From the NCBI GenBank assembly GCA_012934845.2, contig WNNJ02003226.1, forward strand, positions 24,172-88,171: a stretch of 64,000 bases of DNA. The letters are read 5' to 3'. Position numbers and translations under genes: made by a program. Origin of the DNA: Pomphorhynchus laevis. Lineage: Eukaryota > Acanthocephala > Palaeacanthocephala > Echinorhynchida > Pomphorhynchidae. Under the pieces are notes generated by a model that saw only the letters and a list, made by a program, of their open reading frames with translations, did not search any database and was not told where the DNA came from. Shown piece by piece: positions 9,443-20,329 of the stretch (position 1 is the stretch's first letter; every line of letters starts with the position of its first letter).

Positions 9443-9705
9443 CTATTTAAATTAATAGAATGTGTAGCAAACAACGTGCTGATACACTTGAATTAAATAA
9501 TTTGATCTTACTTATTAATAAATATATAATTAAATTTTATTTAAAAAATGAATACTTTACTATTTGATTTATAATGATAATTTGCTATTTGATTGTTAAT
9601 TTATTAATTTATACTTTGTAAAATTTGACTAAAAAAGGCAAAATCAAAAATAAATGACGATTCAAATGAAACGTATATTTTATAACAAATTATATATTGA
9701 AACGA
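9443..9705. other. AT-rich sequence, no feature seen
   Basis: No exon, repeat family or structured element recognised before the palindrome. Confidence 0.4.
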
Positions 9706-9911
9706 AGAATATATCCTTTATTTGATTAAAATTCTATATTTCGATAGCTCCTGCTATCATCATCAGGATTACAAAAAAACGACGTTTCACGTTTTTGAAA
9801 AAAAAAACGTGAAAAAAAAACGTTTTAGTGAAACATTACTTTTGTAATCCTGATGATGATAGCAGGAGCTATCGAAATATAGAATTTAATCAAATAAAGG
9901 ATATTTTCTTC
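9706..9911. repeat. About 72-bp near-perfect palindrome with hammerhead-like core
   Basis: The arms, about 9706-9776 and 9840-9911, are reverse complements apart from one indel and one mismatch. The spacer holds its own A/T-rich complementary runs (TTTCACGTTTTT / AAAAACGTGAAA). The right arm reads CTGATGA, T, GATAGC-AGGA-GCTATC, GAAA, the canonical order of the hammerhead CUGAUGA strand, stem II and GAAA. A reading frame at 9828-10124 overlaps it and is not a gene. Confidence 0.75.
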
Positions 9912-10109
9912 TTTGTTCCTATAATAACTATATATTTGAAATGGAAGAAGATTGTGGATTTAGTATTTATTATAACAAATTATCTTGCAATAAAAATATA
10001 CCGACGATATTTGATAGAAAATATTTATCGGTATATTTATGATAGTTTTGCGTGTGACAAGTGCAGACGAATCGCTTACGAGCATACTAAATCCCAAATA
10101 CTACAAATC

Positions 10110-11279
10110 AAATCAGCTAACTGAGTTTACGTATTTTAAAGTAATAAAAAAAGTAATGCGAAATAAATTAAATCAGCTAACTGAGTCTACGTATTGTTAT
10201 ATAATTATAAAATAAACAAAACATAATAATGCTAAATCAAAATTTAATAATTAAATAATAAAATTAATAATTGTTTTTAGATTTTCTATAATTTAAATCA
10301 AGTTAAAAAATAAAAATAAAAAATAAAATTTAAAATAAACGTCATTTTTATGAATTGACTAATAAATAACAGACGTTGTATCAGAATAAGAATTAGAGGT
10401 CATCAGGAGGAACTGCTATGCTATCAGGTTTCGGCCTCTTACTCCTCTACCCAACATAGCAGCGGGGCCAAATATATGCTAATGATGTATTTCCTCTGAA
10501 ATAACTATCTAGTATCTTATTCTAATGCAAAGTATATTATTTATTATCCATCCATAAAAATTTGCCACTTAAGAGTTTAAATTTATTCTTTATATTATTG
10601 TGTTGATTTATATATTTTACTATTTTCTGCTTGATGTTATTTTTATAGTAACCTAGTTTAAAATATGTATCTATTAAATTATTTAAATGATTTTGAAGAA
10701 AGCCAATATCATTACATATTGTTGCAATTCTTAAAATTTCATTATTTAATGTATTATATTTTATATTATATGGTATGCATGAATGCTCATGCAAAAATAT
10801 GTTTCTTGTAAATTTAAATATGTCATCTTTACGATATAAATTAATAGTAGTTTTAGTTAATGTTAATTTAATGTTCATATCTAGATATACACCTTCTTTA
10901 TCATTAATATTGGTTTTGTTAAGAATAAGGCTTTCTGGATAAATGTGCTCACTAATTGAATAAAAATTATTAGAATTAAATACACATATATCATCAATGT
11001 ATCGAAACATATATTTCATATATTTATATTGTTTAGATTTAGTTTTTACACAGTTATGAACAAATTCATATTCTATAAAGCTTAAAAACAAGTCAGCTAT
11101 AATTGGGCTACTATTACCACCCATTGGAACACCTTTTACTTGTCTAAATATAGATGTCCCTACTTTTAAATAATTTTGATTTATCAAAATTTTTAAGGAT
11201 TCTATTAATTCAATTTTATCCATATATTTATATTTATTTGATGGTTTAATTTTTGTTAGATAGGCGTTATAATTATTAA
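10110..11279 (-). mobile_element. PLE-1 copy, 5'-truncated, intact C-terminal half
   Basis: Minus-strand copy with the C-terminal 228 codons (10537-11223) and the complete tail. Two terminal motifs (AATCAGCTAACTGAG) lie 50 bp apart at about 10107 and 10165, indicating two nested or tandem ends. The 5' break is in the codons before MDKIELIES, at about 11275, where an older PLE-1 tail follows. Confidence 0.85.
10537..11223 (-). CDS. PLE-1 reverse transcriptase, C-terminal half (uninterrupted)
   Basis: 228 codons without a break. Order: LNQNYLKVGTSIFRQ-like segment, motif B GVPMGGNSSPIIADLF, motif C MFRYIDDICVFN with the two catalytic Asp, then a thumb with LRIATICNDIGFLQNHL and a basic C-terminus ending KFLWMDNK. 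The PMGG..SP and YIDD motifs are those of Penelope-type RTs. The N-terminal palm, with the first catalytic Asp, is missing through truncation. No GIY-YIG endonuclease follows. This is the best-preserved catalytic core of the family here, but it is not a complete gene. Confidence 0.8.
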   Translation of the reverse strand: MDKIELIESLKILINQNYLKVGTSIFRQVKGVPMGGNSSPIIADLFLSFIEYEFVHNCVKTKSKQYKYMKYMFRYIDDICVFNSNNFYSISEHIYPESLILNKTNINDKEGVYLDMNIKLTLTKTTINLYRKDDIFKFTRNIFLHEHSCIPYNIKYNTLNNEILRIATICNDIGFLQNHLNNLIDTYFKLGYYKNNIKQKIVKYINQHNNIKNKFKLLSGKFLWMDNK

Positions 11280-11654
11280 ATAATTAAATTATAAATAATT
11301 ATAAATATTAAATGATTGTTATATAAGATTTTATATAATTTATTTTTATTCGAAATTTAAAATTTAAATTTAAAATAAAAGTTAATCTTTATTAATTGGC
11401 TCATAAATAACAAACTTTGTAAAAGTTATTTATATTTATATTCAAAAAAGTTAAAATTAAAAATAAAAATCGAGTTTTATGAATTGAATAATAGCATAGT
11501 TTCAGTATTTCTGGCAATGATTAGTTGTCATCAGGAGGAACTTCTATGTTATCAAGTTTCGACATATTTCTCTACACAGAATAGCAGCAGGGCCAAATAC
11601 GAGCTAATGAAGTATTTCTTCTTATAAAATTTGATTATCTAGTTCATTAATCGG
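11280..11654 (-). mobile_element. Old PLE-1 tail (minus strand)
   Basis: Diverged tail, reverse-oriented, with CAGGAGGAACTTCTATG, GTTTCGAC, TAGCAGCAGGGCCAAATAC and AAGTATTTCTTCTTAT blocks. It abuts PLE-3 sequence at about 11655. Confidence 0.65.
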
Positions 11655-12016
11655 AATTAAAGATTAATTCTAACATTCAGAATTTGTCGGGCTGATAAAA
11701 GGCAATATTAGATACAACCGATTATGTAGCACATGGGCAGGATTTGTTATCATCTAATAAATTTACAAGATTGACGAGTGGCGAAACATCAAAACGAGAA
11801 CAACAATTAAACTCAACACTGTCCGCGCTTATAACATCCGGAAAAAAATATAAATTATGTTATGATAAGGTAAAGTCGTCTCAAGCTCAAGCAAGTTTCC
11901 TCTATCTTCTACCTAACATCAATAAACCTACTCTTCAATTCCGTCCAGTAATTGCTTCATACAAAAATTTTTGTCACACACTAGCTAAGGAAATAAATAG
12001 ACTACTACGTCTTTAC
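11655..12016 (+). mobile_element. PLE-3 fragment, first of two partial copies
   Basis: Begins with GAATTAAAGATTAATTCTAAC, the same sequence that restarts at about 12345. It encodes KFTRLTSGETSKREQQLNST and ASFLYLLPNINKPTLQFRPV. The LLPNINKPxxxFRPVI block matches the LPKIHKP..PxRPIVS motif of Penelope-like RTs. It parts from the second copy (16.25-16.53 kb) after RLLRLY, so it is a 3'-truncated partial duplicate placed head to tail. Confidence 0.7.
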
Positions 12017-12109
12017 ATGATAAATATGTCAGATATTTAGGTTAGAAAAGACTAAAAGACAGAAAACATAAAAGGTTTATCATCTTCTTTCTTCCGTCTT
12101 TATAATAAT

Positions 12110-12200
12110 CGAGGACTCAGGTCCGGAGGGATCTCAGCCCTACAGCAAATCAAACACGCCGCTCTCAGACTGAACCACCCGGGGTCTTTCACCCCCCCCC
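12110..12200 (-). repeat. Possible tRNA-derived SINE head
   Basis: Read on the minus strand, GGGTGGTTCAGTCTGAGAGC resembles a pol III A box. About 35 nt later GGGCTGAGATCCCTCC resembles a degenerate B box. A run of C lies beside it. The match is weak and there is no clear body or tail. Confidence 0.25.
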
Positions 12201-12214
12201 AATAAATGCAATCA

Positions 12215-12428
12215 AAATTGCCTAAATCTAGCTTTCTGAAAATTATTCATTATGACAACATGACGCGCATTGCCTCGAGACAATATCATCACAATCTGTC
12301 ATCGGATCTTATAAACGCTCTCTGACATCTTTAACCAGAATTAAAGATTAATTCTAACATTCAGAATTTATCGGGCTGATAAAGGACAATCTTAGATACA
12401 ACCGATTATGTAGCATATGGACAGGATT
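12215..12428 (+). mobile_element. PLE-3 second copy, part 1 (left of REL-B1)
   Basis: Coding-like sequence of the N-terminal part of PLE-3 (IIHYDNMTRIASRQYHHNLS). From 12345 it repeats the block also seen at 11655. It ends at ACAGGATT; the same gene resumes at GGATTTGTTATCATC (16243). The REL-B1 element is therefore an insertion with a GGATT duplication. Confidence 0.65.
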
Positions 12429-12914
12429 GAAATTCTTAGCTGCTAACTAACAACTACTTACATTTGAGATAAATAACATACAATAAAATAACATAAATAT
12501 TTTGTATTACCGTCGGAAACCCCTTGGCGAATGGAAGGGGCACAGCTTGGTATTTGCCCGCATTGTAACAGGCCAATCGCACTTACAAAATTCGGAAATG
12601 TACGTTTTCACAAGAGTTTTGGGGTTCGGTGCCCAGGCACTAGCTGCGCTTAGATTGTTGATTACACATCCAATATTTCCTCCCATGTCAAACTTACAGC
12701 CGAACGTCAAACCTACAAAGGATCTGAAATGGCTTCAACCAACGACGTTTCCCACAATTTGAACGCATATGAAACGCTTCACCGTATTTGGGCATCACCT
12801 ACGCTGACAGTAAGACGAATCCCTTAAAGTTTACGAAATAAAGCAGCTCGCATTTTTACCAATCTTATTGAGGAGGCACTAGAACATAAATCGCCATATA
12901 GCTGGACTAGTCTT

Positions 12915-13721
12915 TTGGGGTTAGCAAAAGTGTGCCTATCAGCTCATTTAGGTGATCACCGAAATGTACGAAAACATATAGAGAATGCACTAAAGTCAGC
13001 CGAAAACAGGCAGTTTGACAATTCCTTTCTCACGCATGTTTGTGCTCAACAAACGACCCGACATAAACACGACAAATCAAAGACAATGACAATCGAACTT
13101 GTGCGACAGGGAAACTACGGCAAGGCAATGAAACGAATATCTTCGTCACGGCTAGCGCCGTTCACAGAACAGACACACCGTAAGCTCACAGATTTGCACC
13201 CACCCGGTAAAGGTATTATAACCTCAATCCCAACGGCAGAACACGGTATTGTCATCGATTCGGATACCGTTCGTGATTCAATTTTCTCATTCCCCTCTGC
13301 ATCGTCACCAGGGTGTCTGGGTTTAAGAGCCGAACACCTACAAGACATGATCACAGCGGACCAGTCTGGAAAGCTTCTAGGCCGCCTGACACATCTGATA
13401 AATTATATGGCAGCCGGTAACCTTCCTGTAGATATATCTCGATATTTTGCGGGTGCAGATCTTATCGCTATAGAAAAACCAAATGGAGGTATACGCCCAA
13501 TAGCGGCAGGAGAATTGTTACGGAGGGTGTGTGCAAAGTGTATTTGCACGAAGATGCGCGATAAGTTCACTCAAATATTTCAACCACAACAGGTCGGTGT
13601 TGCGGTGGCAAATGACGCAGATTTAATAATTCACCAGGTTCGACGATTGCACGAACAGATAAACACCTCGGAAAATCGGGTACGGGCGAAAGTGGATGTT
13701 TCGAACGCTTTTAATAGTTGA
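12915..13721 (+). pseudogene. REL-B1 RT, N-terminal half
   Basis: 268 codons with QGNYGKAMKRISS ahead of the RT, then GCLGLRAEHLQDM, KPNGGIRPIAAGELLRR (RT motif 1) and AKVDVSNAFNS (motif A, catalytic Asp). The frame stops just after motif A; the next segment reads in other frames. The same order is seen in the REL-B3 copy at 43.0-45.7 kb. Confidence 0.8.
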
Positions 13722-14066
13722 CAGGCAATGCTTTATTGACGCAGTCGACATTGAAGCATCTTCTATTGGACCGTGGATCAAATGGTGCTACTCGCAACCA
13801 TCAAAATTACGATTTGGAGCAGCAAAAAGCCTTACATCGTCAGCAGGAGTACAACAAGGGGACCCTCTGGGCCCATTCCTTTTCGCACTGGCAATCCAAC
13901 CGATTATTCGAAAGTCGACTCGGTTACATGTATCGGTTTTAACAAGTGGTATTTAGACGATGGAATAATTGGAGGTGAACTCAAGGCAGTTGCTATCACA
14001 TTAAACATGATTGCAAATGAGCTGGAAAAAATCGGACTATCAATGAATTGGCAAAAACCGAATTAA
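13696..14066 (+). pseudogene. REL-B1 RT, motifs B and C in shifted frames
   Basis: One frame (to 13956) has SAGVQQGDPLGPFLFALAIQ, the motif B signature of non-LTR RTs. Another (13773-14066) has NKWYLDDGIIGGELK, the motif C Asp-Asp. A frameshift between them and a second before 14048 break the gene. Confidence 0.8.
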
Positions 14067-14965
14067 TAGGCCATACAGAAGCAATTATCTTGACGCAGAC
14101 AAAATGGACTCACTCTCCACATACCAAGTCTGATGGCAATTTTACTCTTTTGGGATGCCCAATTGGTTCGCAAGAGTTTGTAGAGGCATATCTCATAAAT
14201 AGTTGCTTACCAAACCTAGTAAATGACACAGAGCTTGTCGCGTCGCTTCCGGACGCTCATGTGGCTTACCTGCTATTGCGCCACTGTGTTTCCGCTCAAC
14301 GAATAGCATTCCTAATGAGAAATGTAGATCCAGCAAGCACCGAACTTTTCTGTAAGCAGTTTGATAATGCTGTGATACGGGCGATGGAAATCATCGCTTC
14401 AATACAACTGTCAGCACGAACACGATCTCAAGTTGAGCTCCCACTAAAAATGGGCGGTCTGTGCCTTAGGAGTACAAACAAGCACAGAGCGGCAGCCTTT
14501 GCAGCAAGCGTCAGCACAGTGGCCGCGTTTGTGAACCAGGATCCAAATACATTTCCGGGCTTTGTAAACGCGAATGAAATACTTGCGTTACACGGAGCAG
14601 AAGTGGAACAGCAGGTTTCATCCACAAGACAACATCAAATATCATTCAAAATCGACTCAGAGAAGCGGAAAAATCTATTAGACACAGGAGATGATCAGAC
14701 AAGAGCTAGACTAATAGCGGTATCACAGCCACATGCGAACGCATGGTTACAATGCGCCCCAAATCGAAGTCTCGGCCTAGCTCTTACCGACCAAGAATTT
14801 ACAATTCTTACAAGAATGTGGTTAGGCCTGCAAATTGCTCCAAGTGACTACCGTTGTAGTCGATGTTTTCGAAACGCAGATGCTGAGGGCTTCCATGCAC
14901 TAACTTGCAACTACGGTGGTTTTCCAGGAATGCGTCATAATGGAATTCGTGACGTCGTTCTCTAG
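14048..14965 (+). pseudogene. REL-B1 thumb, linker and CCHC motif
   Basis: 305 codons. YLLLRHCVSAQRIAFLMR and ELPLKMGGLCLRST are conserved with REL-B2 and REL-B3. At the end CSRCFRNADAEGFHALTC (C-x2-C-x9-H-x3-C) and RHNGIRDVV give the Cys-His motif that precedes the restriction-like endonuclease in R2-type elements. The frame ends in a stop immediately after RDVVL. Confidence 0.8.
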
Positions 14966-15788
14966 GCGGCACAATCAGCAGGAATGCATGTGGGTTGCGA
15001 GGTTCGCAACCTTGTCCAAAATCTTCAAGAACGGCCAGCGAATATTCCGATCTACGGGGATCCTTCAGATGCTGGACTTCGCGGTAACACATCCACTACA
15101 GAAATCTTTTCTTCGCCAGTCAGCGTATGTGCCTGGTTACGCAGCTGCGCAGTACGAATCATCGGTTAAAGATAGAAAGTACCGTGCTAAAATGATTGAG
15201 GCGGGATATAACTTCATACCTGCAGTCTTGGAGTGTTACGGCGGCTGGAATATGGAAGGGGAGAAAATCATCAGACGAATCGCCCGATACTTAGCAATTC
15301 GATCATCTATACCATACAGCATCGCATCTGCACGGTTCTTTCAACGAATATCAATAGCACTCATGAGAGGAAATTCAAAAGCTATATTATCTAGCATTGA
15401 TATGTTAAACCGACCGTATTACGAGATCGCTAACCCCATAATGGAGAATCCCACACGAAGAATGAACCCCTCCCAGGCACTTGATCTGGCAGTTGACTCT
15501 CTTCCATCGTCAATTGATCAGTCCGCTCCTGGATACATTGAATTTAACAATACAAATGAAGTAACTGTCACGCTAGCTAATATACCAGGATCCAGTGTCG
15601 ATACGTCAGTTTTTACAGGAACTCATAAATTGTGTTCCAACAGAGATTGTGTACTTATAGAAGAAAACGGAAAATTCACACTAAAAGTATTGAGCTCTGC
15701 AATCACAGTAAAGCCCAAAGTCTTTCAAGCAAAATTAAGCCACATTTTGACACCTTTCTGCAACAATGTGACAATTCATCAAAAATAA
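14916..15788 (+). pseudogene. REL-B1 restriction-like endonuclease and C-terminal region
   Basis: From about 15060 it carries DFAVTHPLQKSFLRQSAYV, SSVKDRKYRAKMIEAGYNFI and AVLECYGGWNMEGEKI, then FFQRISIALMRGNSKAILSS. The D..xDFAVT.P core with a following Lys-rich segment fits a PD-(D/E)XK-type nuclease. The remaining codons to 15788 are low-complexity and not recognised. Confidence 0.7.
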
Positions 15789-15864
15789 CGACGCTGATGA
15801 TCCTGAATCTTTACCTATAAACTCACAGCCAGAAACCGAAATTAGTAAACAGACCGTCGGTTAT

Positions 15865-16137
15865 ATGACACATGACGTACATACATTATCTGATTCTGAA
15901 TTAACTGACAGTTTATCGAACGCAAATAGTGATAATCATGAATCGGACGGAAGTTTTAATTATGAAACAGAATTATTAACTGACTTTTGTGAAACAGATC
16001 AAATAATCACGCCCACTATAAACAAACAGATGATACCGGAAAAAGGCCGGCTAGTTGTCCGTGGATCGGTTGATTCAGATATTCTAGATGATCAGGCGCT
16101 ATCTGAAAGTAGTGATAACGAAGAGGAGGAAGTCTAA
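15865..16137 (+). CDS. REL-B1 acidic C-terminal extension
   Basis: Ninety codons very rich in Asp, Glu, Ser and Asn, ending SESSDNEEEEV. A comparable long acidic, low-complexity tail is present at the C-terminus of REL-B3 (41286-42600). It is therefore part of the element, not a separate gene. Function unknown. Confidence 0.55.
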   Translation: MTHDVHTLSDSELTDSLSNANSDNHESDGSFNYETELLTDFCETDQIITPTINKQMIPEKGRLVVRGSVDSDILDDQALSESSDNEEEEV

Positions 16138-16242
16138 TGCTATCGATTATGGACATTATACGAAGAGGTTAACTATTTCTTTGACATTTTTGACTTTTGT
16201 TGTAATTCGTAAATTAAAAAGTTATATGAATACCTGTGGAAC

Positions 16243-16930
16243 GGATTTGTTATCATCTGATAAATTTACAAGATTGACGAGTGATGAAACATCAAAACAA
16301 GAACGACAATTAAACTCAACACTGTCCGCGCTTATAACATCCGGAAAAAATTATAAATTATGTTATGATAAGGTAAAGTCGTCTCAAGCTAAAGCAAGTT
16401 TCCTCTATCTTCTACCTAACATCAACAAACCTACTCTTCAATTCCGTCCAGTAATTGTATCATACAAAAGTTTTTGTGACACACTAGCTAAGGAAATAAA
16501 TAGACTACTACGTCTTTATATAGATCCAGTATCATCGGGCCTGCCTTTGAAAAAACTGCGGATGTAAAGTCTTTGTTCACTAATAATCCACTACTTCCCA
16601 CAATACTACTAGCATCTGAGTTATTAGCGTCGAGGTGTGATAATTCTAAATTATCAACAACTAATTGGGATCACTTATTAACTAATAAGGACATTTTCTT
16701 ATTCGAAGAACTTCCATGTGAACATAGTAATTGCTTCATTGTGACCCATACTGGAAAACATCCATATGACGCATTGGGAGGCAGACGTACATACTTTAAT
16801 CCGAAACTTAACTAAATGAATAAGATACGTAGATGATCCATTTTGTCTATTGTCAGTTGATCCTGGAATAGAAATTATCAAATTATTGAATAATTTGATA
16901 ATTATTCAAATTAATAATTGAATAATTATT
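16243..16930 (+). mobile_element. PLE-3 second copy, part 2 (RT fingers and catalytic site)
   Basis: Resumes PLE-3 after REL-B1. It encodes KFTRLTSDETSKQERQ, SFLYLLPNINKPTLQFRPVI and, after a break, LLASELLASRCDN. At about 16826-16860 the codons IRYVDDPFCLLSVDPG give the RT Tyr-x-Asp-Asp site. The sequence then runs into an AT-rich inverted repeat at 16880-16945, where REL-A1 interrupts it. PLE-3 resumes at about 20330. Confidence 0.7.
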
Positions 16931-17097
16931 ATTCAATTATTTTTGCACAATAAATGTTTTTTTAATATAAGTTATTATTAAATGTACCATTCTAATGGCA
17001 CGCATCCCCAGCATTTGAAAATCAAGGGTAAAATATATATTTAAATTATTTCCGCACTGCTGCTTCCATCTCTTCGTAACGATATTGTCACACATTT

Positions 17098-18030
17098 TCA
17101 TCTGGGTGCACGGATACAGTATGATTGGGCTCGTGCAAGGGCGACGCTCAAACTTGATCGTATTCCGACCATTACTTCATAACTTCTTTTGTGTTTAAGA
17201 GAAATCTTTTTCGTCATTGTCTTCAGAAGTATGGAGGTAGTAGGTGCGATTGCTCCGTTAGTTGCGAATATAACTGGGCAGAACGACACATACTCGATAT
17301 CAGTGATCCTTTTCTCGTATTTAACCTTATTTCTTTGCTCGTGATATTCGAATGTTGATTGCACGGACTTTGTGTGGTAGGAGGGAGCTTGATTATTGAA
17401 AATAGTGACGTCTATAAACGTCCGCTCTAATCTACCAGCAAAAAGACCGCTGCATACTATGTCTGGACATGCTTGTAATAGTCGTGTCGTTGTAGTTCTC
17501 TGAAAGTGTATGTTGTATTCGACTTGCTGTAGTTCAGGCTCGACCGCTACACCACTGCAAATATCGTTGAGCGTAGTTGCGAGTATATCCCGTATTTCAT
17601 TGTGTCGTATTGTCGGTAACGCACCCGTTCTGCACGACAGTGCATGTGACAGACTCATGGCATCACCGCATTGACATGTGTCGGACATATTGCGGGGTGT
17701 CCAATTATACCGCGCAGCCAAAGCATCATGGAATTCTCGTGTGGATAAGTGTAGTCCTAGTTTTGCGGTAGAATGTGTGTTCAACCAGCTAGAAGGGCCG
17801 AGTGCGGAAGCGTATTCGATTGACAAGACGACCTGATCTGTAACCTGTAAAGTGATTTGTTCTTTTCGATGAACCGCTTTTCTTTCATTTGCATTATGTA
17901 TGGCTCTAAAAACATTAGTTTGTGCTAACTGTACTATTTCGGGACCACCAGAATCGTCGTACGCTTGGCACAGCGATTTCGCGCTTTCAAATTGGGTAAG
18001 TGCCTCGATTTGAGAATCTCGAAAGTCCAA
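17098..18030 (-). pseudogene. REL-A1 C-terminus: CCHC motif and restriction-like endonuclease
   Basis: 310 codons. They include NWTPRNMSDTCQCGDAMSLS, then HALSC (C-x-C..H-x3-C), RHNEIRDILATT, EPELQQ, ACPDIVCSGL and RLERTFIDVTIFNNQAPSYH. The PD, then F-x-D-V/I-x-x-F, then a Lys-rich stretch (KVKYEKRITDIE) are the likely nuclease core. I recall this C-terminal domain from RT proteins of cnidarians and sponges. The start of the frame lies in the thumb region. Confidence 0.8.
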
Positions 18031-18544
18031 ACCCCCTAGTTTTGCCTGGCAATGCGAATATCGAACGATCAGTAGATGTCGGTTCGTGTCCCGTAACTTT
18101 AGTGGAAAATGCGCTGAAAATTAGGTCATTAATGGGCACAAACCAGGCTGGGTCACACAGAGTCGTGCGACATATGTGTGTCCATTTTGCTTGAACAGCA
18201 TGTACGAAGGCTACATAGCATGAGTGTGAGTCTAGCTCTGAGATAGAGATCAAATTTGTAATGAGCTCTTTCCAAACATCAACTGACCTTTTGACAAAGT
18301 TCTCGATGAAATTAGTATCACCAACAGGGCTCCCCCGTATTTTTAATCCGCATTGGTGTAATTGTACTCCTTTGTTTTGTAGCGTATATGTTTCTAGATC
18401 GTGAACGTGATCATGGACTAAGAGTTTGGTCTTGGCCGGATAGACATGATAGGCATATTGTGGTTCTATCTCTTTAAGCAGCAGTCATACTCTTTGCAGA
18501 TCAACAAGATTCCCAACAAAATTGCCATCATCAGCATACCATCG

Positions 18545-19419
18545 TTATAATACGATGGGTATATGCGCCTCAATTCGTTTTATCAGTGCTAACGATGAAA
18601 CGGCGAATGCAGCCATAGCGAGGGGATCTCCCTGAGTGAACCCCTTACGTGATAAAATCACATCTCCTTGACATGCCATCACGGCGTCATTGAAGTACGA
18701 ATTCTGAAGAGCGACTTTCAATGCCGGGCATACATAACTGATGTTAGCTAGCATCAGTTTGCGGTTCGCCGTGTTAAACGCGTTCGATGCGTCTTTTGAA
18801 AGAATCACAAGATTAGTGCCGCTGCTGAATTGACGCTGTATCCAGTCAATGGCGTATTCGATTCCACCTCTTTGGCCGGTACAACATTGTAGTTTTCCTG
18901 ATACAATCTGTAGATTCGACCTTGTAACTTCCATTATTGTCTTGTCAATTGTTCGTCTGACTATATCACCCACTTCAATAGGTCTTACGCCTGGATTTTT
19001 ATTTAAAGCTATTTGTCGACTCGCTACATAAGCTTCAAGTGCCTGAGGTGGGATAACTTCGCTAGCTAGTCTAATAGCAAAATCAGCGACTGCTTCTGCA
19101 AGCCTCTCTGAATGCGATCCAAACAGGGTGATCATCCGTCTAAATTCGATTGCGGTTATCCCCAAAGCCCAACAATTCCGTTTATTTTTAGGGCCGCTGA
19201 GATGATTTTCTTTCCATCAATCACCAGGAAGGCGGTGATATGGTGTTCTATGACATTTTCGATGTTCTTACTTAGAAGCGCTTCTTCACTAATTGTACCA
19301 GGAGGAGGATGTAGGACTGTTAACATTTCTTTCACAGTTCTGCCATATACCACATCGTCAAGTTTAAGGACCGACTGTTCCGATTCTACTCTTCGTAGCA
19401 TATTTATAGCTGCCCTCAT
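18545..19419 (-). pseudogene. REL-A1 reverse transcriptase core
   Basis: Two frames. 19156-19419 carries RTVKEMLTVLHPPPGTISEE ahead of the RT. 18545-19165 carries NPGVRPIEVGDIVRRTIDK (motif 1), ILSKDASNAFNTANRKL (motif A) and SRKGFTQGDPLAMAAFAVSS (motif B). The catalytic WYADDGNFVGN (motif C) follows at about 18545-18500 in another frame. FTQGDPLAM is characteristic of REL-A and differs from the VQQGDPLGP of REL-B. Confidence 0.8.
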
Positions 19420-19575
19420 GTTTCCCTATTGCATTTTTCGAGAAAAAGCTCGGTGTGTGTCGTTTTTAGGGTTATTTAACGATGATGTTTTCTTTTAAAC
19501 AGCCATTGATTGTAGTACATGCGCTTCGTCTATTAACTCTTTTATGATTCACCTTCCCACATGTGTAATCTTCTT

Positions 19576-20110
19576 TCAAGCGTCTTTCGTATAGGTGAAG
19601 TTATTCTGGTGGGTATGGATTATCTGGCAGATAACCACTACCTCCTTTAGAGAAATTAATTGTCTTCGTTCAGTATGCGCTATTTCGATATATTTTGATG
19701 ATATTAGGTCTATTATCCGACGACTAACATTACATAAAGGCAACGAAACCAGGTTTGGCATCCATCTGATTACATGACTGTAGGCTTCTGTGATAAAGTT
19801 CACGTAAAATTCTGAATAATTGTTGCCCTTGCCTTGTCTTCCGAACGCATCAATGTTATAATTTGTAGTAACGGTACCTGTCGTTGATACATCTTGCTCG
19901 CTGACCTCCATTGACGCAATACCGGTTATATGTATGTGGGAGCCAATCCGTTCGCTTGCATTTGCTGAGTCTGACATTTGTATGCGACCTCATCTGTTAA
20001 TACATCCTGGTGCTCTACAGTTCGTACATTTTCTTTTGGACTTTGCACACTTACAGCCCACGCATTTTGCGCTTTGACCATTGCAGCTACAACAAAGTAA
20101 AACTGTCGAC
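19576..20110 (-). pseudogene. REL-A1 N-terminal region with Cys cluster
   Basis: In one frame, with an in-frame stop after CINR, the codons read IIPRGKTSTVLLCCSCNGQ, SAKCVGCKCAKSKRKCTNC and RAPGCINR. They continue as MSDSANASERIGSHIHITG. Eight or more Cys spaced like the N-terminal cluster of REL-A2 suggest a nucleic-acid-binding zinc module. Confidence 0.75.
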
Positions 20111-20329
20111 GTTTTGCCGCGTGGTATTATCTTTTGATAACCGTATAAAGCTCCTTTCTTGTATGTTTATTGGATTGTATGTTAGTTATTGTATGTTTAT
20201 TAGATTGTAAGAACTTAGTATAATCAAGACAAATTTAAATTATTTAAATTTTATTTAAATAATTAATAATTATTCAATTATTAATTGAATAATAAATTAT
20301 TATTTAATTTATTATATAATAATAAATAA

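Larger units (their letters stand above)
12429..16242 (+). mobile_element. REL-type non-LTR retrotransposon, REL-B1
   Basis: A nearly full-length element of 3.8 kb inserted in PLE-3. Parts: N-terminal zinc finger at about 12556-12645 (CPHCNRPIALTKFGNVRF, then a HKSFGVRCPG tail); RT from about 13080 to 14200; thumb and linker to about 14810; CCHC-like motif (CSRCF, then H-x3-C) at about 14850-14910, followed by RHNGIRDVV; restriction-like endonuclease region to about 15420; acidic tail to 16137. The single-ORF layout with C-terminal CCHC and nuclease is that of R2/R4/CRE-type LINEs. Frame breaks at several junctions show the copy is dead. Confidence 0.8.
16951..20225 (-). mobile_element. REL-type non-LTR retrotransposon, REL-A1
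   Basis: Minus-strand element inserted in PLE-3. From its 5' end: a Cys cluster at about 20100-19990 (CCSCNGQSAKCVGCKC, then CTNCRAPGC), spacer protein, RT (19419-18490), thumb/linker, CCHC motif and restriction-like endonuclease (17690-17100). It is the same family as REL-A2 (46.9-50.1 kb). The codon where REL-A2 has its start Met (MLPKGR) is ATA here, so the start is lost. Several further frame breaks are present. Confidence 0.8.

Noticed and set aside
9828-10124. 98-codon open frame
   Set aside because: Starts in a palindrome arm and continues in AT-rich DNA; no similarity recognised.
12110-12200. Functional tRNA gene
   Set aside because: No cloverleaf; only weak A- and B-box resemblance on the minus strand.
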